Below are positions 47,401 to 59,100 of a DNA stretch of 64,000 bases, one piece after another. Origin of the DNA: Anthopleura xanthogrammica (lineage: Eukaryota > Cnidaria > Anthozoa > Actiniaria > Actiniidae). The position numbers were made by a program, and so were the translations under genes. The DNA lies in the NCBI GenBank assembly GCA_964019055.1, contig OZ025207.1, positions 19,948,901-20,012,900 of the forward strand. The letters run 5' to 3'. The notes beneath the pieces were generated by a model. It was not told the origin of the DNA and did not search any database. It was given only the letters and a program-made list of their open reading frames with translations. The first letter of the stretch is position 1; each line of letters opens with the position of its first letter.

Positions 47401-47513
47401 TTTTCTCTTCAAACACACGGCGACACCCTTGTCAAAAAAAAGCTTTAAAATACGATAAAACTGCCCAAAACAACGCTATTTTCGCTCATAAGTACCTGTG
47501 TGAATGGATCCAT
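35480..47513 (-). CDS. ANLN: Anillin, cytokinetic ring scaffold
   Basis: Predicted complement(join(35480..35639, 36733..36857, 37389..37496, 38205..38395, 38686..38713, 38821..38886, 39137..39185, 39908..40034, 40354..40413, 40861..40980, 41432..41570, 42035..42265, 43257..44378, 45292..45438, 46047..46415, 47496..47513)): 3060 nt, 1019 aa (human 1124), every junction GT/AG and in phase. Anillin links actin, myosin II, septins and RhoA at the cleavage furrow. The N-terminus [19 protein letters not shown] is nearly the vertebrate one. Residues 179-552, one exon, are a disordered Lys/Ser/Pro-rich linker with PxxP patches. The anillin homology domain runs from about 630 ([20 protein letters not shown]) to 880. 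The PH domain (about 888-1010) contains [19 protein letters not shown] and YWRYPGDE, and ends in [20 protein letters not shown]. The introns carry many MITEs. The stop codon overlaps AATAAA on the minus strand. Confidence 0.93.
35908..36130. repeat. Inverted-repeat element (TAGGCCTTTTCTGAG ends)
   Basis: The left part ataggccttttctgagttcg..gtgcattgta and right part tttgtacccaaactagacca, gatgcaccacgttcg, aaaaaggtctta are inverted. It is related to 9341-9484 and lies in the last anillin intron. Confidence 0.6.
36193..36488 (+). mobile_element. 296-bp element, inverted twin of 56864-57159
   Basis: It begins aacaattagtcctcgagtcc, contains acctactaatcggtccaata, ttttcaaaaccggcgctttt and ctactagaggtctatcacta, and ends gaccattagtaggttttttc. 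The VPS35-intron copy is the same sequence in reverse with few differences; here the first palindrome has diverged at its centre (aagccgaaggccg). It lies in the last anillin intron. Confidence 0.85.
37647..37833. mobile_element. MITE family 1 copy in an anillin intron
   Basis: It is bounded by cggcttgggcgtaatgtttt and gcattgcaccaagctacagaggtcc, with the family interior (gagtatcctttctttgttta, gtacatgagaagacatatga). Confidence 0.75.
37837..38093. repeat. Long inverted repeat with about 75-bp arms
   Basis: Left arm gcatcaagcattccgcgcta..gcatgctcaggggattaaaa..ttttgtaaaatatg; right arm cattatgttttacaaaatat-like sequence, ttttaatcccctgggcatgc, tagcgcggaatgcttgatc. It directly abuts the family-1 MITE at 37647-37833. 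Confidence 0.75.
38954..39107. repeat. Polypurine tract, (GGAA/GGAAG)n
   Basis: The plus strand is almost purely purine (gggaaggaaggaagggagggaag pattern) over about 150 bp in an anillin intron, close to exon 11. Shadow ORFs on the minus strand are Ser/Pro/Phe-rich and not genes. Confidence 0.9.
39285..39545 (+). mobile_element. MITE-like element, inverted partner of 44985-45245
   Basis: It begins cacttccaataggcaatgtg and contains gctcacaaagcactctggga, ggaactatcagaaaaaaatt, gtaagaactcactttcccat and catgctttgtgctataattt. The other copy in anillin intron 3 is in the opposite orientation. Each copy is itself loosely palindromic. Confidence 0.75.
39636..39880. repeat. Inverted repeat, GCAAGCACAAG type
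   Basis: aagcctggttttcactagcg at the left and gtgaaaaccaagctt at the right frame repeated gcaagcacaa/ttgtgcttgc words. An internal boundary near 39785-39797 (gaaaaccaggctt) suggests a palindrome plus a partial second one. Confidence 0.65.
40129..40325. mobile_element. MITE family 1 copy in an anillin intron
   Basis: It is bounded by atagacctctttaccttggg and caccgaaggcaaaagttcta. The arms ttttcctatttcagaccacg and ggtctgaaatgggaaaacat are intact. It ends about 30 bp from the exon 8 donor. Confidence 0.75.
40494..40594. mobile_element. Short MITE-like element, 101 bp, TACnGTATTT termini
   Basis: tactgtatttgctcaaataa and gcttactcgagtaaatacggta are inverted ends around cgctgccctcgaataagcgc. It is non-coding and lies in anillin intron 7. 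Confidence 0.7.
42414..42962. mobile_element. MITE family 2 host interrupted by a 366-bp element
   Basis: The ends aggactcaaaataacgaccag and gactggccgttttttttagccct belong to family 2. The middle (gtatgatattttat..ttttttttaaatatgac), continuous in the 57498-57669 copy, is split by the insertion at 42480-42845. It lies in anillin intron 4. Confidence 0.8.
42480..42845 (+). mobile_element. 366-bp nested element, inverted twin of 48340-48704
   Basis: It is two abutting inverted repeats: one framed by catatgaccgtatttc / tgtggtcatatgat, the other by attgactgagttaaggtcgg / ctcccactcagtcaat with gtccgaacgggaaaatattt in both arms. By eye it differs from the 48340-48704 copy at only a handful of positions, so transposition or conversion was recent. 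A 60-codon ORF at 42481 is conserved only because the element is. Confidence 0.85.
44455..44660 (-). mobile_element. SINE tail, reverse orientation, related to 54415-54710
   Basis: ccatcactccccgtcggggc, acattaccactacattctat and ggaggaaaaccagagaaaac are the reverse complement of the 3' part of the element in VPS35 intron 10. The tRNA-like head is missing. It lies in anillin intron 3, close to exon 4. Confidence 0.7.
44985..45245 (-). mobile_element. MITE-like element, inverted partner of 39285-39545
   Basis: gagccaatgtgcatgagctt, agcacaaagcatgatgggaa, ttctgatagttcctttgatt and gcatattgcctattgg match 39285-39545 in reverse complement. It lies in anillin intron 3. Confidence 0.75.
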
Positions 47514-49588
47514 CTTGTGGTATCGTTATAAACCATGTATTTGTCCTATTTGAGGGGAATAATTCGTGTTTTTTGTCGTGGATAATTCAGTTGACCGACG
47601 ACTTTCGAACCGTTCTTCAAACTGAACGCTTTTGAAATTCAGCGCGCTGTATCACGTGACATCATCGGAACCCAGGACTACTCGCGCTATATGAACACAG
47701 GGATACCAAGATAACGTTTGACGTGGAATTATGATTTCAAATTTTCAAATATAATTATTTTAATCAAATAGCCTAGTTTGTTATTATGCAGTAATTTTAG
47801 GCCATTAAGGATAAGTTTGGGACAGTGCTCCCGAATAAGGATCCGATTTTGTTGTTACGATCTGGGGTAGCGGGACGAACAACTGCCCTACCCCATCATG
47901 GATCCCTTGCGTGATACTAGGTAAGGTGTCTGTAGTAACTGTTCTAACAGAAATACGTTGTATAGCATACCATGAATCAAAAAGTATATTCATTACTACA
48001 ATCTTACTTTTGCTTTTGGAGATATTAAAAATACAAAATCTAAGTCTCGTATTTCACTTCCTAGCCGTACTGAAAGTGATGGGTACTTCAGTAGCAGGTA
48101 CTTAGGTAGGTGCATGCCCTGTCTGGGGCTGTAGCCAACGTATAACGAATATCTCACGGGGATCTAAAATGTACAACTAAAATCTGGCAAATGACTTGTA
48201 TAGATGATTTAATTAATAAAATCTTTTTTTCAAATTGCAAGAAACTGTTACACGCGCATATTCTGTTGCAACTTGTTTCGTGCATAAAGTGCTGCAATTT
48301 GAAAGAAAAGGTAAATGCACTTTCCCCATAACAAAATATTATGTACTTATTGACTGAGTGGGAGGTCCGAACGGGAAAATATTTGGCTCGAGGTCCTGAA
48401 GTACGGAACGAGCGCAGCGAGTTCCTTGCCAAGGACCGAGAGCCAAATATTTTCCCGTTCGGACCGACCTTAACTCAGTCAATAAGCATTTTATCATATG
48501 ACCACATATAAAAAATCGATTTCAAAGCGTTTTTAATAAATGCGAATCAAAATGCGTAGTTTTTACATGATTGACGGCAGCGAGTCCGAACGGCGAGTCC
48601 GAACGGGAAGTTATTACACTTTTCGGAAAAGCGTACTTTTTTTGCTGACGACATTTTCCCCAAAGGTTTTTTTTAGAATCACGCGTACAGTGAAATACGG
48701 TCATAATAATAGATAATGGCTCTTTCTTGATGTTACAGAAGACGTGAGGCATGAACACAATAAAACAATAGCCAAGAACAAAGAACTTAGAACGAAACAA
48801 TAGCCTGCAATACAAAGAACCCTAACATTGAATACAATACTTCCTGCAACACCAAGAAAGACAACAAAAAAATATTTGAAGATAAAAATTTGCGAATGTA
48901 TGTTACGAGTTTGTGAAAAGCTTAAATAAGCTGCAGCAATCCTTTCCGCAAGAAAATTCAAGCGATAGGACAGATTCCGTACGTGTGAAAAGTCACTTTA
49001 CACGGCACGGTTACGACGCGGCGCGAACAATACACGGCACGGACAAGGCACGGAATTTCGAGTGTCCTCATACACGGCATAGTTGTACACAATGTATTCA
49101 TATATAATAGCAATGATCTTTATTTTTCAGTTGATCTAATTAAAAGCTGTTATGGTTATGAATAATGAATTTTACTATCACCACGGGTATTATTTTTATA
49201 AAAGAAAACTAATGTGAGGTACCTAAACAAATATTTATCCCTGCGACTGTGAGCCAAACGCACACAAAAAAGGACACCTAAATGAAAATTCTGTGATTAT
49301 TCAAAATATTTCTTGTTTATATTTCTAAAAGATGGGTTACCTGTGGTGCCAATAGAGACCAAAAATGCATGGACAAATCAGTTTGTCCCTCTATTATTGG
49401 ACCCCTCAAACCAAAGCTTTTCAAATATCAGGGAAAAGCTTTACTTGGTGGCTACTTTATCCTAATAATTATCATAAAAGAATATTACATTTTGAGCGCA
49501 AAAGGAATCCAAGATTTTGCAGTATTCCCATCAATGGGCGTGGCAGTCACTAATGACTGCTAATAATCTGTAATAATGTTCAGTTGAT
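47514..49588. other. Gap between VPS35 3' end and anillin 5' end
   Basis: Both genes are on the minus strand, so this gap holds the VPS35 3' UTR and the anillin promoter. The main feature is the 365-bp element at 48340-48704. A small GTTGCA palindrome precedes it (48236-48300). No gene is recognised. Confidence 0.55.
48340..48704 (-). mobile_element. 365-bp element, inverted twin of 42480-42845
   Basis: It reads tatgtacttattgactgagt at one end and tgaaatacggtcata at the other, the reverse complement of the anillin-intron copy. Noted differences include ccttgccaagg for the other copy's ccttggcacgg, and one base in taata(a)cttcccg. There is no uninterrupted host around it here. Confidence 0.85.
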
Positions 49589-50107
49589 TCAGATATTGAT
49601 GCCTTCAAAGGAAGGTGTAGATTCGTCGGTTGATCTCTTCTTCAGTTCTATATGGGAGATGGTGTCTTTGAAGTGTTTAGTGATTTGGTCGGTTTCTTCG
49701 TTTTCTTCTAGTCCTGGTAGGTCTTCTTTTATTTTGTCCAGTAATTGGTTGAGGATGGTTGGTGTTACCTGGAAAAAGACAGAATATTAAAGGCACGATT
49801 CACACGGAGCAATTTTCTCTGCAACTTTTCTTGCAACGGCTTTGCGGCACAAGTTGCATGGAGCATTGGGGCGCGTAACATACAGTGCAATTTGAGAAAT
49901 GTTGCAAGTTGCAGCAATCGTTGTGAAAAGTAGAATTCGTTTCCAATAGTTGCGACGATTGCGTCTCCATTGCACCGTGTGTAAACCCTCTTGCAACTTG
50001 TGTCGCAACGTCGACATTATATGAACTATACCAAATGGCGGGATAGTCGTTTTCAAAATGAAAATATATCGTTTGTTTAGTTGCTTGTTTCTTTGCTTAA
50101 TTGTTGT

Positions 50108-50139
<32 letters not shown>

Positions 50140-53100
50140 ATATTTTGTTTTATGTATTTTGCTTGCTTCGCTTCTTATTGTAGTATTTGGTTTGTTTGTT
50201 TATCTGCCTATCTGTCTGTCTTTGTTTGTATCGGTTTTTTGTTTTCCTGACTGTTTGTCGTATCTATTGTTGACATGGTCTTCTACTCACAGCATCAGCA
50301 TTCTTTTCGTAGTAATACAGATATCTGTTGAGTATCTCGATAAAGAGTTGTACTTGAACAGTTGAGTCCATGCACTGGTTGGCGATACGAACTGCTTTCT
50401 TTAGACATTCCATCACACGTTTACCATCACGACACTACAAGGAATATGAACACGTCAGCATCTTTCTGATATCAAGGAGTGTTGAGAATGAAACGGCAAA
50501 GTCCTAGTTCAAACAACGAACTTTACATGAGCCGAACGCACTGAAAACAATGGATCTGAATAAAGCGGTCTTTTTTGATGTCATTAGGTTCGGTTCATGT
50601 AAAGTTCGACGTTTGAACTGGTAATGGAAAGTAAAACAAAAATAAAGGGAATAAAATTTAGACAGCAAAAACGAAAGAACAGAAGAAGAAGAAAAAAACA
50701 GGAAAAATTGACTTAACGAAAACGAAACGAATCACAAAAAATATAAGGGGGAAAAGTACAACGAAAAAAAAGGGACCCAAAAAACTTAAGTAGAAAAAAG
50801 AACAATGAAATAAGAGACTGACATTGAAAAATACACCACGACATAGGAGTAAAGCTTTTCCAATCTCTCTCTTACCTCACCACCCTCGATATCTTTACTC
50901 TTTCCAGACCAGAACAGATGTGAACACACCCCAACAGCACGACATTGGTCTGGTTTCTTGAGGAGTTTTGAAGCAGCCAATGCACACTGTGTACGCAGAG
51001 GTTCGTGGTTCTCTTCACCAAAACAACTCATTTGTTCAAATGTACAGATGATAAGGGTTATGGCTGCCAGCTGGGCTTTGGAGTCACTGATTTCATCTTC
51101 GTATATTGAAAACGCCTGCACAACAAAACCACAAATTATTGGAATTTTGAATTCTGGGGTGCATGTTACGTCATAGCCGCCATGTTGGTTGACGATAACA
51201 AAGCACTAGTATATCTCAAGGGATTTTGAGTTGTACTCCAAGAATACTTTTGAATATCAACTGTAAATTCTAACTATGAATCATGTTTGATCAGAGCCAT
51301 TGCTTGACTGAAAACTGACATTGAAATTTCGAATGGAGTTGATTCTTAGCCACATATTCTACAAAAAGACAGGTTTTTTTAATCATCATAATCGAGCACT
51401 CATGAAGTGACTGAAGAGCTGGGTCATACATGTAATGACTGAGACTGTCACGAAAAATGTTGCGTTACTGTACTGCTTGTCATCTGACCCCACATTACCC
51501 CCCCCCCCCCCAAAAAAAAAAAGAAAAACCGCTTCAGATTATTCATTTTCACCTAGCTAATTCTAAACAGTGCTATGAATTTTGAGATAACAAAAATATA
51601 TAGCACAAAAATTGAGCTTATTACTACTAATCTTCAAGTGTTACTTACAGTAGCGGTTGCGTTACAATTTTGCGTAGTTTAAAATTCCAAACAACGTACT
51701 AGAGTCGATTACTTACCTGGCTTATAAATTCATAAGCAACTGTCTCAGAATTTGAGAATCCAACCCGTCCAGCAGCCATGGCTCCCTGGAGGAAGAGTCT
51801 GAGGGGTAGTTCAGCATACTCGGCTTTAGCCAATGCACATATTGTTTGGTGACAGAACTGGAAAATCTTTTGACATTTTTTGTCCCATTTGTCGTCCTAG
51901 ATAAAAATATTAAAATATATATTAGAGGAAACCTTCTCCCATTTTGTCTTTCACATTTTTATTTCGCACCCTTCAGAATAGAGAGCTTTATAGAGGCATA
52001 GCACCCACAGGGGTGGGGCATGCCCCTCCAGTTTTTCCAAGAAAAGTAAAACTATGGAATTAAATATTCATTTTTTAAGACCATGTCTTGGGAATTAAAT
52101 GACTGTGCCCCCGCTCCCTTAGTTTTATTTTCAGATGTTGTTTACTCTATCAGACCCCGTTTACATGAAAGTAGGGTGACCCTACTGTTAGGACAAAATC
52201 AATATTTTTGGAATCCCTTGTCAACACAAGTTAAGTGAGTCCTTAGATACACTTGGGTCCTTCAGCATTGTGTCGTGGGTGCCAATCAATATTTAGGAAA
52301 CCCTTGTCAACACAAGTGAAGTAAGTCCTTGGATACACTTGGGTCCTTCAGCATTGTGTTGTGGATGCCAATCAATATTTTAGGAAGCTGTTGTCAACAC
52401 AAGTGAAGTTGGTTGTGGGATATAACTCCAATATGGAAAATGCAATTTTGGGTCCTACTTTGTGTAAAAATACACAATTTCTATGTCAACGCAATCCTTG
52501 CACCAGTGTTCTGCCATTTTATTGTAGTTAGTGTCATACTAACCTCATCTTTAGCATCATAATACTGGAATGCTAACTGATAAGCACTGAACACAATAGG
52601 TGGTAGAGTGTATTTGATTCTCTTCTCTCCTCCACTGCCAAAGTGCTTCCTCGCAGTAGTTAGGATCTGGTAAAAGAATAACATTTTAATGCAAAGAAAA
52701 ATATAAAAATATGTAAACTTTTTATTTGACCTTTTCAGCTTGAGCATAAGGTTTTCCCATTTCAGACCATGTGTCATTCTCTTGAGAATAAGATTCTTTG
52801 TTTCAGTTGTAACAAACCATTAAACAAAGAAATGGTACTCTAGGGAATGACACATGTTCTGAAGTGGGAAAACATTATGTGCGAGGTAAAGAGGTCTCTT
52901 AAGCCCAAAATAACAGCTGTTAGAAACGAGCTACTATACCAAGTATTGTTGGTCAGGGTTGTCAGCCTTCATCAGGGTGATAAACTTGCCCATTAGATTC
53001 TGTTCTTCTGCAAAGTCTTCTGGATCATCCTGAAGATACAACACAAGTTCACACATATTAGAACCAGTAGTAAGAGGTGTTGTTGTTATTTTAGATAATA

Positions 53101-56100
53101 TACCAAGATCACAAGTTACCATAGTCATTACGGTGATCTTTTACACTTCACTTCACTATCATCACCACCATCATTATCAACACCATCCCTACCCCAATCA
53201 GCATCAACACAGTCATCATCACCATTATCAACACCATCATCAACACAATCATCAACACCATCCCTACCCCAATCAGCATCAACACAGTCATCATCACCAT
53301 CATCAACACCATCATCACCACCATCCCTACCCCAATCAGCACCAACACAGTCATCACCACCATTACCATCACCATCATCACCATCATCATCATCAACACC
53401 ATCCCTACCCCAATCAGCATCAACACAGTCATCACCACCATTACCATCACCATCATCACCATCATCATCAACACCATCATCATCAACACTATCCCTACCC
53501 CAATACTCCAGTTTCACATTCGATGGAAACCGCTGTTTTTGAAGACCACAGACTCATTTGTACAGGCTTAGCCTCGTTTATAAGTCATCTATTCAAAGGC
53601 ACCATTAAAAGTCCGTGGGATTGGTATTATTCAACTTGCACATTCTTTACATTACAGTTGGCTGTTGCTAATGATTTGCATAAGTCAACTGTAATGTAAA
53701 GAATGTGTAAGTTGAACAATACCAATGTTTTGAAATCCCACGGACTTTTAATAACGTCGTTGAATAGATGACTTATAAACGAGGCTAAGCCTGTACAAAT
53801 GAGTCTGTGGTCTTCAAAAACAGCGGTTTCCATCAAATGTGAAACTGGAGTATCAGCATCAACACAGTCATCACCACCATTACCATCAACACACCAACAC
53901 ATCATCATCGACATCAACACCATCATCAACACTAACATCATCTTTTATTTTTATAGTTTTGATAAGAAATTCTTACTCACAGGTTCACTAGGTTGATCCT
54001 CCTGATCTGACACTAACACAGACACCAAAGTGAGAAGTGTGTCAATCTGGAATAAAAAGGTAGTTTTATACCATAATATACCATTATTTATTATATAGCT
54101 TAGATAGTATGCAATGTCTGATTGGTCGAGAGCTGTGCTATATTAGTGAAAAGAACACAGTTGCTGAACACCATCCATGTGTGCAGCTAACTTTGCAAAG
54201 AAGTGTAAGAAAACAGCATTGAAATCTGCAATGGATTTTCTCTTGCTATATCAGTAATAAAGCACTTAGGAAGCACAGAAAGTACTCAAGAAGTGTGAGA
54301 AGCACTCACCTACTGCTCATACTTCTCTTCGCACTTCTTTTGTGCTTATGTCACTTCCTATGTGCTTTATTACTGAACGGAGCATGGGAAAAGCTGATTT
54401 ATTTGTTAAGTAAAATTTGCATGGGTGGCGTAGTGGTTTACCACTCGCCTCTCACCGCTGTGGTCCGGGTTCGAGCCCTGGCTCGGGCTGGATCATATGT
54501 GAGTTGAGTTTGTTTGATGTGTTGTTCTCTCCCTTGCCACGAGGATTTTTCCCTAGGTTCTCTGGTTTTCCTCCCTCCGTAAAAATCAACATGTGAGTTG
54601 AGTGTTGTATGTTGTAAACATAGAATGTAGTGGTAATGTGTGTGAACCTCACGGAAGAGCCCCGACGGGGAGTGATGGTTGTAAAAAATGTTTAAATATG
54701 TTTAATATGTTTAAATAAGACAAGAAGAAAGTTCTTAGTCATACCTGTTCTTGTGTCGGGATTTCTATTTCACTCTCAACAGCATTAGAGACAACGTGTA
54801 ATGACATTTCTTTTCTGTTCACAAAGTCAAAGTAGTTGAACATGGGGATAAAATGCTTCAGTTCTAGGAGTTTGATCACATTGTTATAAGCATCAATCGG
54901 ATTCTTAAGTAACTTGGTCAATTCCTTGGACACTGGATTATTTTTGTCAATGCTTAAAAGGAAAAATATTACAAAAATTAATGCATTTTTAGACTTAAAA
55001 TACTTCAAAATTTGCCTAGTTTTTTATGTAAAAAAATTAAAATAAACAGACACTTATAGCTTGGGTGTAATATTTCAGACCACGTGTCATTCCCTAGAGT
55101 ATCATTTCTTTGTTTAACAGTTGTGCATGAGAAGACACATGAATATGCAGGGTTCGCGTTAACACAGAAATCATGCATTTTTATGCTGCCAAAAAAACTG
55201 ACAGAAAATGCATTTTGAAAATTCGCTTGTGTCCCAGGACCTGAGAGCTTTATTTCTTGTCATTTCACTCAATTCTTTCACTAATGAAAGAATGCAATAT
55301 AGAATCTTATCAAGTATGTTTGGGACTAGCGACCACAATGTGCTCATACAATTAAAATAAAATTCCACTTACGATCCGATTTCTAATTTACTGAACATTT
55401 CTGAAGTGTATTGTAACACTTTATCGACATAATCAACCCTGTCTGGATAGCATTTGAGTGCAAGGTTAATCAATGACACTTGTAACGAGACCTTGTCTTC
55501 TGTTGGCATGTCGTTGCGCACCTACAAAAGAGGAATGGACATACATGTATTATTAAGTAGTATCAATGGATACTATACTATTTTGACAGCTGTCAATCAA
55601 AATACTGGGAATGAGTTTAATGGTCCAGAAAAACATGCCTCATATTTATGACTAAATTTTACGATGGAGGGTAATAAGATTTACTATTAAGGGCTCAAAA
55701 GCAAAAATATCTGCCAAAAATTAGACACAAGTGCCATGTTCGTAAGAAAAGTATTTTGATTGATGGCCATGGAAATGCTAGTTTGCAAGCAAGACATCAA
55801 ACTTTGTAAGTTGCACTCCAACATACAGTTGGTTGCATCTAAGCGTCAACACCAGACATCAAAACATGTTCTAAGTGGAGCCTGAAACTGTTATGTTTGG
55901 TGGCTAAAGTGTTAATGTTTGTAGATTGCAAACTAGACTGCCAAACTTTGACATTTTAGCCACCAAACATAGAAGTTTTAGGTTCTACTTAGAACATGTT
56001 TTGCTGTCTGGTGTTCATGACTATAATGGTTATAACAAAACAACTTTTTCTATTAATTTGTATCTACCTGCATAACCGAAGAGACCTGTTCAGACATGAC

Positions 56101-59100
56101 ATCAAAAAGTTTAATCTCAGCTGGGATGCCGCCATCACTACGGTTAGCAAACAATGCCAGACGATCAATGAGGCTGATGATGATGTTCTTGATGTTGACT
56201 TGGGGATGAAGCTCTGCACAGCTTGACAGGAATGCTGTTAGTGTCTGAAGATGGTACTCATCTGGGAATACCTTAAATGGAAAAATAACATGTTAATAAA
56301 TGAAATAGACATCTTTTAAGCTTCAGATGCAAATTGCCCATTTCAGATCACATGACATTTTCTTGGGAAATGTTCTTTTATTAAAATATTTACACAAAAA
56401 AAAAATCAACTCCCAAGAGTGGCAACACATGGTCTGAAATGGGCACAACAAACAACAAGTACCTGTATGCTGATCCAATGAAGGAAACATCACTTTTACC
56501 AAACACTGAAACAACCTTTGGGGTGATCTACACCAGGCAGGGTAAACTTAACATGGGGAGGGGGGAAGGAACCAACTCTACTCATATCTTACCTAGTCCA
56601 GGAATTGAAGACCCCTCTACAGCAATGCATTCTGGGACTGTTACCTCAATCTAATAACACCAAATAAGACACGTCATGGTCTGCTGTTCTTTTGTTTGAT
56701 GTTATTTGATTGAGATAACAGTCCCAGAATGCATTGCTGTAACAGACCAATAATATAGACTATTATGCTATGTCATTACTTATGTCTTTGAAATAGACTT
56801 GGAAATAGGTACAGTATTTAGAGATAAGGAGAAATCAAACAACCCTACTCACAACTATTAGTAATTAGAAAAAACCTACTAATGGTCTATCACCAATCGA
56901 GCCCTGTGATTGGCTGAGCTACTAGGGGTCTATTAGTGATAGACCTCTAGTAGCGAAAAGCGCCGGTTTTGAAAACCAAAAAAAATATATTTAAAGCAAA
57001 ATCCAAAACTTTTTGCATCCTTTTATTGGACCGATTAGTAGGTTTTTACTAAAACAATTAGTCCTCGAGTCCGAATGGTCTACGAGTCAATAGCCCATGA
57101 GGCCAAAGGCCTCATGGGCTATTGACTCGTAGACCATTCGGACTCGAGGACTAATTGTTAAGTATTATTATGTACCTGAATAATGCACTCCATCAGGTAT
57201 TCCTGTGCTATTGGGTCTTTACAGTTAACGGTTTGTTCAATGATACCAGGGAGAACAAGCTGTATGAAAGAACACAAACATATTTTAAAATATTTTTAGA
57301 AGACTTATGACAAAGAGCAGAAAAAGGTCATTCTGTAAAAGATTCAACATATATCTTGGAAACCATATCTTTCACTGAACAGCTTAGACATATATATATA
57401 CTGATAGTGCTCGCACTGTTATTTTTTTAATCATTGTTATTTTGTTTGTTCTCACTTGTTAGTTTACCACAGTAACGTATGAAAAACTCTTGTCACAGGG
57501 CTCAAAATAATGGCCAGTCAACTGTCAATGTCCATCCAAATTTGGTACTTGACTGGTCAAATACAGTTTTGAACAGACATGTTGACTGGTCATATTTAAA
57601 AAAATAAAATAAAATATCATACACCAGACATCTTGACTGGCGTATGAATGGCCGTTATTTTGAGCCCTGTTCTCATTGTCAAACATCCTTTCCCTGACGA
57701 TGGGACAACTGACCAGAAGCTTGGAAGCGAAACTAATTCTAAAGATACTGTGTTGACAAAGCATTATTGACTGCTATTTTCATAAACTTGCAAACTCAGT
57801 AGCTGCGAGCTGCATGCTGAAATTTGGTTTTTCACTTCCGTCAATCAAAAATAATCAGTCCATACCTTCTATATTTTTGACTGGCGGCATTGAAAAACAA
57901 AATTCCAATGGGAAACTTGCAACTACAGAGTTCGCATGTTTATGAAAATAGCAGTAAAGCAAATGAAACCAACCATATTTTGGATTAACACATAATTTAT
58001 AGTTATTCATAACTAACCTTCTTATATATTTCAGCCGTTACTCCTTCCAACTGGCTTAGTCTAACCAGGTTTGTTCCTACTAATATTCTCAGTTCCTGTC
58101 TCTCTCGTTCTCTCTTCTGCTTCTCCCTGGAGTGACCCTGGTGCTGGATACGAACCCACAGCTTATTCATCTCAGAGAAATTCAAGAGGACAAAGTTGAT
58201 TGAGTCCTTGATTGTTCCACCGGCTTCAGGTTGGTCACTAAAATTCATAATGAAATTAAATCAAAAATTAACTAGTTGTTGCAAGCAGTTGAAAGTGAAT
58301 TGCTGTGAGCCTCCTTTTTGCAAAGAACGATGAAGGGTAATGAATGGCAATAAAAAAAACTTGGATTGAGAATGTTATCAGAAGTGGAGATGTAAAAAGC
58401 TTATAAAATATACACTGGTTTTACTCTTACTCTTGCAAGCAATGAAGGTGAAGTGGAATGGTGTGAGGAGAGGTGAATGATCATGATATATATAGCCTCA
58501 AACATTTAGACCATGGAATGGATAGCTCACAAATTGAATTATAATTTAAAACACTGTACTATTGGTAACAGTAAAGAATGTATTCTGTTCTGTTAGCTAA
58601 ATTTATTAAGGAAGTATTTACGTCTCATCCTCATCACCAATGTCAGGCAGCATATTCTTAGTTGACTGCAGTAAATAGTTTCTAAGGAACAAGCCTCGTA
58701 AGGGATGCTGAACACCTCGGCACATTTCTACCAAGTCTTTCAGGATGTCTTTTCTTGAGGCCTCTTTTGCTTTGACATATACTACACCAACAGTAATGAG
58801 AAGGTACCTAGAGAAACAAGAAAGTAATAATCCAGGGACTGTGGGTTAGAGTGTTTTACAATCTAGGTTGTGAGGGGACCCATATATCTATGGTTAAATT
58901 TGGGCCATAAAGTGCAGAGCTCAAAATAACGGTGTGTCAACAGTATTTTGACTGGTCAAATACAGTTTTGAATGGACTTGTTGACTGGTCATATTTGAAA
59001 AATATATATATATATATCATATGCTGGACATCTTGACCAGCGTATGACTGGACGTTATCTTGAGCCCTAAAGTTAATATTTTCCCTCAATACTTCAACAG

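Noticed and set aside
50081..50365. 94-codon ORF with a leucine run
   Set aside because: The Leu run is a translation of the TGT triplet repeat near 50104-50140, antisense to VPS35.
53128..53699. His-rich 188-codon ORF on plus and Asp- or Met-rich ORFs on minus
   Set aside because: They arise from ATC/ACC triplet repeats inside VPS35 intron 11 and continue into an inserted palindrome.
54415..54490. tRNA gene candidate
   Set aside because: Same reasoning: a tRNA-like head of a SINE whose body has an inverted copy at 44455-44660.
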